From the NCBI GenBank assembly GCA_020849935.1, contig JADZFJ010000293.1, forward strand, positions 1-6,404: a stretch of 6,404 bases of DNA, written 5' to 3'. The translations under genes and the position numbers were made by a program. Source of the DNA: Crocinitomix sp. GTDB lineage: Bacteria; Bacteroidota; Bacteroidia; Flavobacteriales_D; Crocinitomicaceae. A model generated the notes under the pieces. That model ran no database searches. It was not told the DNA's origin and was given only the letters and a program-made list of their open reading frames with translations. This document shows positions 1 to 6,333 of the stretch, piece by piece. Position 1 is the stretch's first letter. The number at the start of each line of letters is the position of its first letter.

Positions 1-62
1 TACCGATTTATCAAATGACCTTTCAATACTTCAATTAAAAATTAATTCAGAACTATAATTCT

Positions 63-1622
63 ATGTATAAAACATTTGTAAAACAAGTCGCAAGTCTGCA
101 AATTATTTTAGGAGTGGTCATGCTAGTACCTGCTATAGTCGCTGCAATTTACGGCGAATGGTATTCATTAGCTGGATTTATAATTGCCGGAGTTTTAACT
201 GCAAGCATGGGCTATTTCCTTTATCGGCTCTATAACAAAACGGAAGAACCTAAATACAAACATTCATTGGCAATTGCAGCTATTGGCTGGTTGATGATTA
301 TTGTTTTTGGCGCGATTCCTTATTTTATTATCGCGCATATAACTCCACTTTCAGTGATGCAAGAATTTGTTCCAGCAGGAATGGAATATACCTCAAGTTT
401 GTTAAACTTCAAAAATCCACTCCATTGTATCTTTGAAAGCACGAGTGCTTACACCACTACAGGTTTAACCATGGCCTATCACGAACCATCGGTTGGGAGA
501 GCCATCAATTTTTACCGCCATTTTTCGCAATTCATTGGTGGGGCAGGTTTTATTGTAATGGCCTTAGCTGTATTCCGAACCCTTCCAAGTCAAGGTGCAA
601 TATTTATGTATGGTTCAGAGGCAAGTGGCACAAAATTGCGCAGCAATGTCATTCACACAGCACGGGCTATTTGGAAAGTTTATCTCCTCATCACCTTTCT
701 TGTGTTTATCATTCTTGTTGTAGGCACCATCATCATACTCCCAAATTATCCAATTTCTGAAGTAATTTTTGACAGCGTCAATCATGCCATGGCTGGACAA
801 TCAACTGGAGGTTTTAGTAATTTGGATGATAGTATCGCCACCTACAAATCCCCAGCAATGGAATGGCTTTATATTTTTCCAATGTTGATAGGCGGATTTT
901 CATTGCCATTTTTATTTCGCTTGGTCTATCTTAAACAAGTAAATCAAATCTGGAAAGATATCCAATCTAGGGCAATCATAATCGCAACCATAGTTGGTGG
1001 ATTAATTTTATCCTTATGTTTATACAAAGCGGGGGATGTAGCTGCACCAGTTCGAGAAGGAATGTTTCAATTTGCTACGGCTATTACCACCACTGGATGG
1101 CAAACGTCCAATATTGGAGCATGGGATGATTTATCGATGATGGTGATTGTTTTTGGAGCAATGATTGTGGGAGGTTGCGCTGGTGGAACAGTTGGTGGAA
1201 TCAAAATTATTCGCGCACTCCTTTTACAAAAAGGATTAAGATGGCACATCAGTAAAGTTTTTTTATCGAAAAACACCGTAAAAACTGTCAAATTCGACAA
1301 TAAAATTCTTTTGCCAGATGAAATGAACGCCGAACTTGCGCGAGCAGGTATTTTCACACTAATTTATCTAATATTCGTTTTTATCTCCACCCTCTTCACT
1401 CTTTACTTTATGCCGGAAGGGTTTACCTTAGCAGATGCAGTATTTGAATCAGCCTCGGCACAAGGCACAGTGGGTCTTTCAACAGGCATCACAGATCCCG
1501 GCATGTCCCCTGTTTTGGAAGGAATTTATATTATCCAAATGTGGGCAGGAAGAATAGAAATTATTCCTGTGTTAGTGCTAGTCAGAGTACTTCTTTATGG
1601 AACAAAACCAAGAATTGTCTAA
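63..1622 (+). CDS. trkH: TrkH/KtrB-family potassium uptake channel subunit
   Basis: This is the inner-membrane, ion-conducting subunit of a Trk/Ktr-type K+ uptake system (519 aa, normal for TrkH and longer than typical KtrB). The family's four pore-loop selectivity filters are all visible: TTTGLT at residues 131-136, STGGFS at 247-252, TTTGWQ at 342-347 and GTVGLS at 469-474, each with its central glycine. The conserved loop GGCAGGTVGGIKIIR lies at 370-384. The C-terminal signature MWAGRIEIIPVLVLVR (493-508) carries the family's conserved arginine. Hydrophobic segments cover most of the chain, starting at about residues 8-30 and 36-54. The ATG at 63 has no Shine-Dalgarno, only A/T-rich sequence, as is usual in Bacteroidota. 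The gene is followed after 18 bp by the trkA-like regulator, so the two very likely form one operon. The family assignment is secure; ion preference (K+ alone or K+/Na+) cannot be read from sequence alone. No promoter is evident in bases 1-62. Confidence 0.96.
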   Translation: MYKTFVKQVASLQIILGVVMLVPAIVAAIYGEWYSLAGFIIAGVLTASMGYFLYRLYNKTEEPKYKHSLAIAAIGWLMIIVFGAIPYFIIAHITPLSVMQEFVPAGMEYTSSLLNFKNPLHCIFESTSAYTTTGLTMAYHEPSVGRAINFYRHFSQFIGGAGFIVMALAVFRTLPSQGAIFMYGSEASGTKLRSNVIHTARAIWKVYLLITFLVFIILVVGTIIILPNYPISEVIFDSVNHAMAGQSTGGFSNLDDSIATYKSPAMEWLYIFPMLIGGFSLPFLFRLVYLKQVNQIWKDIQSRAIIIATIVGGLILSLCLYKAGDVAAPVREGMFQFATAITTTGWQTSNIGAWDDLSMMVIVFGAMIVGGCAGGTVGGIKIIRALLLQKGLRWHISKVFLSKNTVKTVKFDNKILLPDEMNAELARAGIFTLIYLIFVFISTLFTLYFMPEGFTLADAVFESASAQGTVGLSTGITDPGMSPVLEGIYIIQMWAGRIEIIPVLVLVRVLLYGTKPRIV

Positions 1623-1640
1623 CAAATTAAATTATAAATT

Positions 1641-2303
1641 ATGCATATTATTATTGTAGGTTCAGGAAGAACAGGAAAACACGTTATCGACGCAGCAGTG
1701 AAAGATGACCACGACGTTTACGTTATAGAAAAAGACAAAATTGCCGCAGATTGGGTTGCAACTCATTTCGATTGTATTGTTATTCATTCTGATGCAACAA
1801 GTATCGAAGCACTCAAAGAGGCCAAAGCAGAAAAAGCCGATGCCATCATTGTCACCACAAATGATGATGCTGTAAATTCTTTAGTAATTCTACTTGCCAA
1901 ACAATTAGGAGTAAAACGCCTCGTAAGTTCTGTCAATAATGAAGACCATTTACCTATCTTTGAGCAATTAGGAACTGATACTGTCGAAAGTCCATACCGA
2001 TTAAACGGAAGATATTTATACCGCGCCGTTCAAGGTCCAAATGTAAAAGAATTTTTAGATTTAGGGGATGGATTTGAGGTACTGGAAATGGTAGTGGAGG
2101 ATCATTCACAAATCGCAAACAAATTAATAAAAGAACTAAACAAAGAAAAAACCTTACCTAACGACACCCGTATTGTGTTGATTAAAAGAAATAATCAAAT
2201 TATCATTCCCGATGGTGAAACCCGTGTTTTTGTGAAAGATATCGTAGTGGTATTGTCCAAAAGAAACAGAGTCACGCAAGTATCGAATCTCTTCGGTAAA
2301 TAA
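1641..2303 (+). CDS. trkA: TrkA/KtrA-type K+ channel regulator, single RCK unit
   Basis: This is the cytoplasmic gating subunit that would assemble under the membrane protein encoded just upstream and open it in response to bound nucleotide (ATP/ADP or NAD(H) in the family). At 220 aa it is one RCK_N plus one RCK_C domain, like KtrA, and about half the length of the duplicated E. coli TrkA (458 aa). The N-terminal Rossmann domain starts at once with [12 protein letters not shown], giving the GxGxxG motif at G7, G9 and G12. The acidic E30 ends the second strand and D51 (HSDAT) follows the third, both typical nucleotide contacts. The RCK_C/TrkA_C domain runs from about 136 to 213 and includes the family-like [17 protein letters not shown] stretch. 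The gene lies 18 bp after trkH and 10 bp before the porin gene. The symbol trkA follows common annotation practice; ktrA would fit the single-domain architecture equally well. Confidence 0.94.
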   Translation: MHIIIVGSGRTGKHVIDAAVKDDHDVYVIEKDKIAADWVATHFDCIVIHSDATSIEALKEAKAEKADAIIVTTNDDAVNSLVILLAKQLGVKRLVSSVNNEDHLPIFEQLGTDTVESPYRLNGRYLYRAVQGPNVKEFLDLGDGFEVLEMVVEDHSQIANKLIKELNKEKTLPNDTRIVLIKRNNQIIIPDGETRVFVKDIVVVLSKRNRVTQVSNLFGK

Positions 2304-2313
2304 TTCACGCCTT

Positions 2314-3426
2314 ATGAAAAAAATATTCGCTTCAATCATCTTGTTGTTTTTCATTGTTACAAATGCAAAAAGTCAAACTGATAGTGCATCAATCTGGCAG
2401 CAAAAACCAGTTGTGAATCTTTCAGGATTTGTAGATGTTTTTTATGTGTATGATTTTAACCGTCCTACTACCAACTATCGACAACCATTTTTGTACAATC
2501 ACAATCGGCACAACGAATTTAACCTGAATCTCGGTATGGTTAAATTAAGTATCGAACATTCAAAATACCGAAGTAACCTAGCATTTCACGCTGGCACTTA
2601 TTCAAACGATAATTATGCCAACGAGCCAGGACTTTTGAAAAACATCTACGAAGCCAACATTGGAATTGCACTCAATAAAAAAAATAACCTTTGGGTTGAT
2701 GCAGGTGTAATGCCATCTCACATCGGTTTTGAAAGCGCCATATCAATGGATAATTGGAATTTAACCCGCTCACTACTTGCCGAAAATTCTCCCTATTTTT
2801 TAAGTGGGGCAAAATTAACCTACGTCACAAATAACAAATGGGAAATTGCAGGTTTAATTGTCAATGGATGGCAGAGAATTCAGCGATTAAGTAGCAATTC
2901 AATGCTGTCACTAGGAACAAAAATTAATTTCAAACCATCCGATCAAGTGCAACTAAATTGGAGCACCTTTATCGGAACAGATGATCCCGATTCTACCAGA
3001 AGAATGAGGTATTTCAGTAATTTTTATGGCCAATTTCAATTCTCTGAAAAATTTGGTTTAATTGCTGGGTTCGACTTAGGTTTTCAACAGCGATCAAAAA
3101 ACAGCGTAACCTACGACCCATGGTTCAGTCCTGTGTTAATTGCACAGCTAAAAATTAATCAAACATGGAAAACTGCTTTGCGCGCCGAATATTACCAAGA
3201 CCAAACAGGTATTATCATTCCAACTCCTGCTTCAATTGGTTTTAAAACCAGTGGATTGTCCTTAAATATAGATTATTCGCCTTCACCAACACTCGTCTGG
3301 CGCCTTGAAGGTCGATGGTTGAATAGTATAAATCCTATCTTTGAATCGAATTCGGTTCCAACCAATAATAATTTTTTTATCGGCACCTCCTTCGCTATCA
3401 AGTTTTCGGAACCAATCAAACATTAA
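2314..3426 (+). CDS. Outer-membrane beta-barrel porin, BBP2/OmpL-like
   Basis: A 370-aa secreted protein with a classic signal peptide: MKK, a hydrophobic core at residues 4-16, and a likely signal peptidase I site AKS|Q after residue 20. The mature chain consists of alternating polar/hydrophobic stretches rich in aromatics and Asn, as in a porin barrel. It contains blocks I associate with the Bacteroidota putative beta-barrel porin-2 family: YNHNRHNEFNLNLGMVKL near 61-78, NIYEANIGIAL near 110, WVDAGVMPSHIGFESAISMD near 127-146, LTRSLLAENSPYF near 150-162, and VNGWQRIQR near 183-191. It should sit in the outer membrane and pass small solutes. Only 10 bp separate it from trkA, suggesting co-transcription with the K+ uptake genes; a role in K+ or osmolyte entry is inference from that position. 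The ATG at 2314 is set by the signal peptide. No terminator is obvious after the stop. Confidence 0.88.
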   Translation: MKKIFASIILLFFIVTNAKSQTDSASIWQQKPVVNLSGFVDVFYVYDFNRPTTNYRQPFLYNHNRHNEFNLNLGMVKLSIEHSKYRSNLAFHAGTYSNDNYANEPGLLKNIYEANIGIALNKKNNLWVDAGVMPSHIGFESAISMDNWNLTRSLLAENSPYFLSGAKLTYVTNNKWEIAGLIVNGWQRIQRLSSNSMLSLGTKINFKPSDQVQLNWSTFIGTDDPDSTRRMRYFSNFYGQFQFSEKFGLIAGFDLGFQQRSKNSVTYDPWFSPVLIAQLKINQTWKTALRAEYYQDQTGIIIPTPASIGFKTSGLSLNIDYSPSPTLVWRLEGRWLNSINPIFESNSVPTNNNFFIGTSFAIKFSEPIKH

Positions 3427-3521
3427 TAAATTTCTCATTTATACATTCCTAAAATCGTGTAGCCCTCATATCATCGAATTTCATTGACGTGATTTAAAAA
3501 AACTTCTTACATTAGTTTTTA

Positions 3522-4484
3522 ATGAGAGCGAGTGTCAACATAAAATACGGATCACCAGAGGTATTACAAATCAAAGAAATTGCCCAACCAATTCCACAAG
3601 CGGATGAAGTTTTGGTTAAAATTCATGCCACTTCGGTTAATCGAACCGATTGTGGGTTCAGACAACCAGAATATTTTATTGTACGTTTAATAAGTGGAAT
3701 CTTCAAACCTCGTCGACAAGTGTTAGGTTCGGAATTTGCCGGAGAAATTGTTGGAATCGGAGCAAACGTAACCCGATTTAAACTTGGTGATGCTGTATTT
3801 GGTCTAAAAACCTACAAATTTGGCACCCATGCCGAGTTCGTCTGTGTCAAAGAAAATGGCTCTATCGACTTCAAGCCTTCAAACATGTCCTATCAAGAAG
3901 CAGCTGCTGTCTGCGATGGACTCATGCTTGCCATCAATTATATCCGCCGAATCGATTTTAAAAAAAATAAAAAAATTCTAATTAATGGAGCTTCAGGATC
4001 AATCGGTACTGCCTGTGTACAATTAGCAAAATATTATGGAGGTGAGGTCACCGCAGTGGCTAATACAAAATCATTAGAATTGGTTAAATCACTTGGCGCA
4101 ACCCGTGTCATCGACTATACAAAAGAAGATTTTACTGCATGTGAGGAAATATTTGATGTTGTCCTAGATGCAGTTGGCAAAAGTTCCTATTATAAATGCA
4201 AAAAAATTCTCAAACCGGGCGGTATTTACTATTCAAGCGAATTAGGATTTATGGCTCAAAATATCTTTTTGTCCATTTGGACTCCTTTATTCAGTCGGAG
4301 AAAGGTAAAATTTCCTATACCAAAGGATAACCAAGAAGATGTAATCTTTTTTAAAGAGCTAATTGAAGGCGGACATTTTCGTGCAGTAATAGATAAGACA
4401 TATCCTTTAGAACAAATTGTAGAAGCCACCAAATATGTAGAAACTGGAGAAAAGACAGGCAATGTTGTCATTCAGGTTGTATGA
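3522..4484 (+). CDS. Zinc-free MDR dehydrogenase / quinone oxidoreductase-like protein
   Basis: A 320-aa member of the medium-chain dehydrogenase/reductase superfamily, predicted to be a cytoplasmic NAD(P)H-dependent oxidoreductase. The GroES-like N-terminal domain (about 1-120) contains LVKIHATSVNRTD (31-43) and GSEFAGEIVGIGANVTRFKLGD (69-90), the family's first-domain signature. The Rossmann domain follows, with the cofactor loop NGASGSIG at 155-162 in a helix-start context (CVQLAKYYG), then LGATRVIDY (191-199) and FDVVLDAVG (211-219). The C-terminal GEKTGNVVI (309-317) is the usual last-strand motif. The catalytic Cys/His zinc ligands and the four-Cys structural zinc lobe of classical alcohol dehydrogenases are absent, so it fits the zeta-crystallin/quinone reductase or reticulon-4-interacting-protein-like branches. 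Substrate cannot be told. It starts 95 bp after the porin gene, so it is probably transcribed separately, though I see no convincing promoter. Annotation pipelines would often label it 'NAD(P)-dependent alcohol dehydrogenase'. Confidence 0.9.
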   Translation: MRASVNIKYGSPEVLQIKEIAQPIPQADEVLVKIHATSVNRTDCGFRQPEYFIVRLISGIFKPRRQVLGSEFAGEIVGIGANVTRFKLGDAVFGLKTYKFGTHAEFVCVKENGSIDFKPSNMSYQEAAAVCDGLMLAINYIRRIDFKKNKKILINGASGSIGTACVQLAKYYGGEVTAVANTKSLELVKSLGATRVIDYTKEDFTACEEIFDVVLDAVGKSSYYKCKKILKPGGIYYSSELGFMAQNIFLSIWTPLFSRRKVKFPIPKDNQEDVIFFKELIEGGHFRAVIDKTYPLEQIVEATKYVETGEKTGNVVIQVV

Positions 4485-4531
4485 ATTAAAAATTAGTTAA
4501 AAAAATATCCTAAAAATTAAACTCGTAAAAA

Positions 4532-5236
4532 ATGAAAGTTCTTAGTAAAATGTTAAAAATCATCGGAGGCGCCTTAATTTTTGTTGGTATTGTCGGTGGA
4601 ATTCTCGGTTCTTTTGATTTCGTGCTGGTGATGCGAGGAATTGAACTTCCTCTATTAGACCCTGTCGGAGGCGTTGCATGTGTCGTTATTGGGTTAATTC
4701 TCTTTCTTATTGGTCATGTCCTCACTAAAAAATTTGGTGATATTGACGTAATTTCAACCGAAAATCCTACTTTGAATATGGGTGATTTAAGTTTTATTGT
4801 ACAATCCTTAAAAAAAACAAAACGCCGAAATTTAATAATGGGAATTTTCCTCAGTCTCTTTGGACTTTCAATGATTTTACTCGGTTTGTTATCTAATGAA
4901 GGGAAAGGAGTCACCATAGGATTATCCATATTTGGCACTATTTGTTTGCTGATAGGAATGTTCAGTTTTTCGCAATACGCCAAATTAATCAATATTGAAT
5001 CCTCCGAAATCTATCAACTTATTATGTTCACCCCTCAAAAGATCACAGGGTTAACAGGGCAAATTTTCCGAAGCGGTTTTGGAAAAGTAGGACAAGCTGT
5101 TAATGCATCAATAATTGTCGATAAAAAAACAAAATGTGTCTTATCCGTTTCCGAGAACGATTTAGAATTATTGCGTCAATATCTACTCAAACACAATCCT
5201 AATTTAATTTTTGACAAATCGACACAACAAACCTAG
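4532..5236 (+). CDS. Four-helix integral membrane protein of unknown function
   Basis: I do not recognise this 234-aa protein. Four hydrophobic segments are clear: about residues 8-27, 45-65, 100-121 and 126-146. They form two helical pairs. A short polar stretch (66-99) with a basic patch KKTKRR (94-99) joins the pairs, and the basic patch suggests this linker is cytoplasmic. That would place both termini inside. The C-terminal 85 residues (150-234) are soluble, and DKKTKCVLSVSENDLELLRQYLLKHNPNL (197-225) looks like a small alpha/beta fold ending in an amphipathic helix. A bacterial PH-like domain after paired membrane helices is one possibility, but that is a guess. The gene begins 47 bp after the dehydrogenase on the same strand, so a shared transcript is possible. 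Base composition matches its neighbours, and the A-rich TCGTAAAAA before the ATG is an ordinary leader for this phylum. No terminator is clear downstream. Confidence 0.8.
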   Translation: MKVLSKMLKIIGGALIFVGIVGGILGSFDFVLVMRGIELPLLDPVGGVACVVIGLILFLIGHVLTKKFGDIDVISTENPTLNMGDLSFIVQSLKKTKRRNLIMGIFLSLFGLSMILLGLLSNEGKGVTIGLSIFGTICLLIGMFSFSQYAKLINIESSEIYQLIMFTPQKITGLTGQIFRSGFGKVGQAVNASIIVDKKTKCVLSVSENDLELLRQYLLKHNPNLIFDKSTQQT

Positions 5237-5385
5237 TATCACATTTAATCAAGAAATAAAATTTACAATAACCTTTCGATTAATCATCTATTTTTAATGT
5301 AGACTTTTCCCATTGCATGTTGATCTTTTTTGAATGTTTAACAATTTCCTTTGCCTTCCTATTTTTTTATTCTTTCGACCAAGGT

Positions 5386-5501
5386 ACCAGCAAGTAGGAC
5401 ATCAACAAGACTAAAATGAAATTTCTCAAAAAAATCTCCAATCAGCTAGGGCTGAATCGTATTTTTTGGTGAAATGTCTTGTTGATGTCCGACTAACTGG
5501 T
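5386..5501 (+). repeat. 116-nt imperfect palindrome (long hairpin), copy 1
   Basis: The outer ends are ACCAG and CTGGT (5386-5390/5497-5501). An uninterrupted 15-bp stem GGACATCAACAAGAC (5397-5411) pairs with 5476-5490. Inside, after a 9-nt bulge, ATTTC (5421-5425) pairs with GAAAT (5471-5475), an A-run (5428-5434) faces a T-run (5462-5467), and TCAGC/GCTGA (5442-5446/5451-5455) closes the tip with a four-base loop. Almost the whole element can therefore fold as one hairpin, as RNA or single-stranded DNA. It ends 28 nt before the start codon of the following 74-aa gene, so if transcribed it would be a structured 5' leader. It also contains an 18-codon micro-ORF (5416-5472, MKFLKKISNQLGLNRIFW). 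Function is unknown; a cis-acting RNA, a recombination site and a MITE-derived repeat are the options. Confidence 0.88.
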
Positions 5502-5529
5502 GTGTCTGTCTCAAAATAAAAAAAATACT

Positions 5530-5754
5530 ATGAAGACAAATGACAAAAATTCAGTGAAATCACAAATTATTAACTTCCGAATTGCTGAAATTCATGAAGC
5601 AATTGCGCAAATCAAAATTCACCTTTCTGAAATTGAACATTCACGAGAAATCAATCCGATTCGATATACAGTTGGAGCCGAAATGATTGATGTAAAAATT
5701 TACCTGCGACGATTTGAAGAACAATTGGGGGAAGTTGCTAAATTATTTAAGTAG
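5530..5754 (+). CDS. 74-aa helical-hairpin protein, array member 1, function unknown
   Basis: I do not recognise this family. The ATG at 5530 is preferred over the in-frame GTG at 5500 for two reasons: the second array member has its ATG in the same place relative to the shared leader GTCTCAAAATAAAAAAAATA, and with this start both genes are exactly 225 bp. The protein begins MKTNDKNS and then forms a predicted long helix with hydrophobic residues in a strict 3-4 pattern (I18, I21, I25, I28, L32, I35). Around P43 comes a turn, then a second helix with M52, V55, L59, F62, L66, V69 and F73 in the same spacing. This suggests a two-helix coiled-coil hairpin that probably oligomerises. There is no signal peptide, membrane segment or cysteine. 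It shares 33 of 74 residues with the product of 6005-6229, with no gaps. An intrinsic terminator follows 6 bp after the stop, so it looks like a self-contained transcription unit. Confidence 0.78.
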   Translation: MKTNDKNSVKSQIINFRIAEIHEAIAQIKIHLSEIEHSREINPIRYTVGAEMIDVKIYLRRFEEQLGEVAKLFK

Positions 5755-5760
5755 AAAATC

Positions 5761-5796
5761 AAGCGTGTCTCGACTTTTGGGACACGCTTTTTCTTT
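5761..5796 (+). terminator. Intrinsic terminator after array gene 1
   Basis: A 9-bp perfect stem AAGCGTGTC (5761-5769) pairs with GACACGCTT (5781-5789). It can extend by a T-G wobble and a C-G pair around a 7-nt loop, and is followed by TTTTTCTTT. It begins 6 bp after the stop codon. The second array gene has a matching hairpin in the same position. The loop-side TTTTGGGACA (5775-5784) is also complementary to TGTCTCAAAA just upstream of the gene. Confidence 0.85.
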
Positions 5797-5859
5797 AATT
5801 TTTTTTCAAGTTGCAAAATTTCCTTTGCCATCCTATTTTTTTATTCTTTCGACCAAGGT

Positions 5860-5975
5860 ACCAGTAACTCGGGCGTCAACAAGACTAAAGTGAAATTTCT
5901 CAAAAAAATCTCCAATCAGCTTGGGCTGAATCGTATTTTTTTAAGAAATGTCTTGTTGTTGCCCGACTAACTGGT
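5860..5975 (+). repeat. 116-nt imperfect palindrome (long hairpin), copy 2
   Basis: Same length as copy 1 and 12 differences in 116 positions. The main stem is GGGCGTCAACAAGAC (5871-5885) against 5950-5964. It carries a compensatory change relative to copy 1: A5399-T5488 becomes G5873-C5962. It also has one G-T wobble (5875/5960) and one T-T mismatch (5876/5959). The tip stem TCAGC/GCTGA and the A-run facing the T-run are kept. The micro-ORF of copy 1 persists but starts with GTG (5890) and, because the TGG TGA end is lost, runs on to a TAA at 5968-5970 (26 codons). The element ends 29 nt before the next start codon. Confidence 0.88.
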
Positions 5976-6004
5976 AAAGCTGTCTCAAAATAAAAAAAAT
6001 AAAT

Positions 6005-6229
6005 ATGAAGACAAATGACAAAAATTCGTTAGACACAAAAACCGCAAACAGCCTAATCGCAGAAATTAATGAGTCAATTGAGCAAATCAGATCTCTCCTT
6101 TCTGAAATTCGAAAATCAGATAATTCATATCCAAAACTGTATTTGATTTCTGCTGAGATCTTTTTCACAGAAAGAGCGCTTGAGCGATTTGAAGATCAGG
6201 TAACGACTTTGAGTAAAGTATTTGCCTAA
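6005..6229 (+). CDS. 74-aa helical-hairpin protein, array member 2, function unknown
   Basis: A paralogue of the gene at 5530-5754, identical in length and about 45% identical in a gapless alignment. The first eight codons (MKTNDKNS) are identical in DNA, with no silent differences. The helix-1 core residues I18, I21, I25, I28, L32 and I35 are all kept, as are P43, A50, E51, L59, R61, F62, E63, Q65 and F73. Surface positions have changed freely, for example VKSQII to LDTKTA at 9-14 and GEVAK to TTLSK at 67-71. This pattern fits a conserved two-helix scaffold with a variable surface. There is no signal peptide, cysteine or catalytic-looking motif. The gene sits between its own 116-nt hairpin (29 nt upstream) and its own terminator (8 bp downstream). 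A structural or regulatory binding role is plausible, but nothing in the sequence decides it. Confidence 0.78.
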   Translation: MKTNDKNSLDTKTANSLIAEINESIEQIRSLLSEIRKSDNSYPKLYLISAEIFFTERALERFEDQVTTLSKVFA

Positions 6230-6237
6230 AAAAGAAC

Positions 6238-6269
6238 AGGGTGTCTCATCTTTTGGGACACCTTTTTTC
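6238..6269 (+). terminator. Intrinsic terminator after array gene 2
   Basis: GGTGTC (6240-6245) pairs with GACACC (6257-6262). A T-G and a C-G pair extend the stem inward to a 7-nt loop, and a G-T and an A-T pair extend it outward. TTTTTTCTTT follows. Its position and loop (TCATCTTTTGG against TCGACTTTTGG) match the terminator of array gene 1. Confidence 0.83.
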
Positions 6270-6333
6270 TTTATTTTATTAATGTATTAAAAACTTCTTT
6301 TGCCTTCCTATTTTTTATTCCATCGACCAAGTT

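Noticed and set aside
615..1357. Minus-strand ORFs within trkH (and similar ones within trkA, the dehydrogenase and the membrane protein)
   Set aside because: All lie antisense inside well-supported genes and their translations show no recognisable family signature.
3484..3521. Promoter for the dehydrogenase gene (TTGACG with TAGTTTTT)
   Set aside because: The spacing of 26 bp between the elements is too long and the second element abuts the start codon, so the match is probably chance.
5350..5380. Bacteroidota-type promoter (TTTG ... TAnnTTTG) in the T-rich box before hairpin 1
   Set aside because: TTTG at 5350-5353 is followed by only a poor -7 match (TATTCTTTC) at too short a spacing, and that match is not kept in unit 3 (TTCCATC). 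The box is conserved but I cannot call it a promoter.
5500..5529. Upstream GTG start extending small gene 1 by 10 residues
   Set aside because: The extension would be translated from the end of the palindrome and the A-rich leader, and it is absent from the second array gene. The ATG at 5530 gives two genes of identical length.
5386..5975. Hairpins as integron attC sites
   Set aside because: The layout is attC-like, but the terminal core should read RYYYAAC on the left and GTTRRRY on the right. Here the right end is GACTAACTGGT and no matching GTT core is placed correctly on either strand. No integron integrase is in the window.
5941..6168. Minus-strand 75-codon ORF across hairpin 2 and small gene 2
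   Set aside because: It lies antisense to the conserved gene and palindrome. The equivalent frame is not open in unit 1, and its predicted product is low-complexity Phe/Ile-rich sequence, so it is a shadow of the + strand gene.
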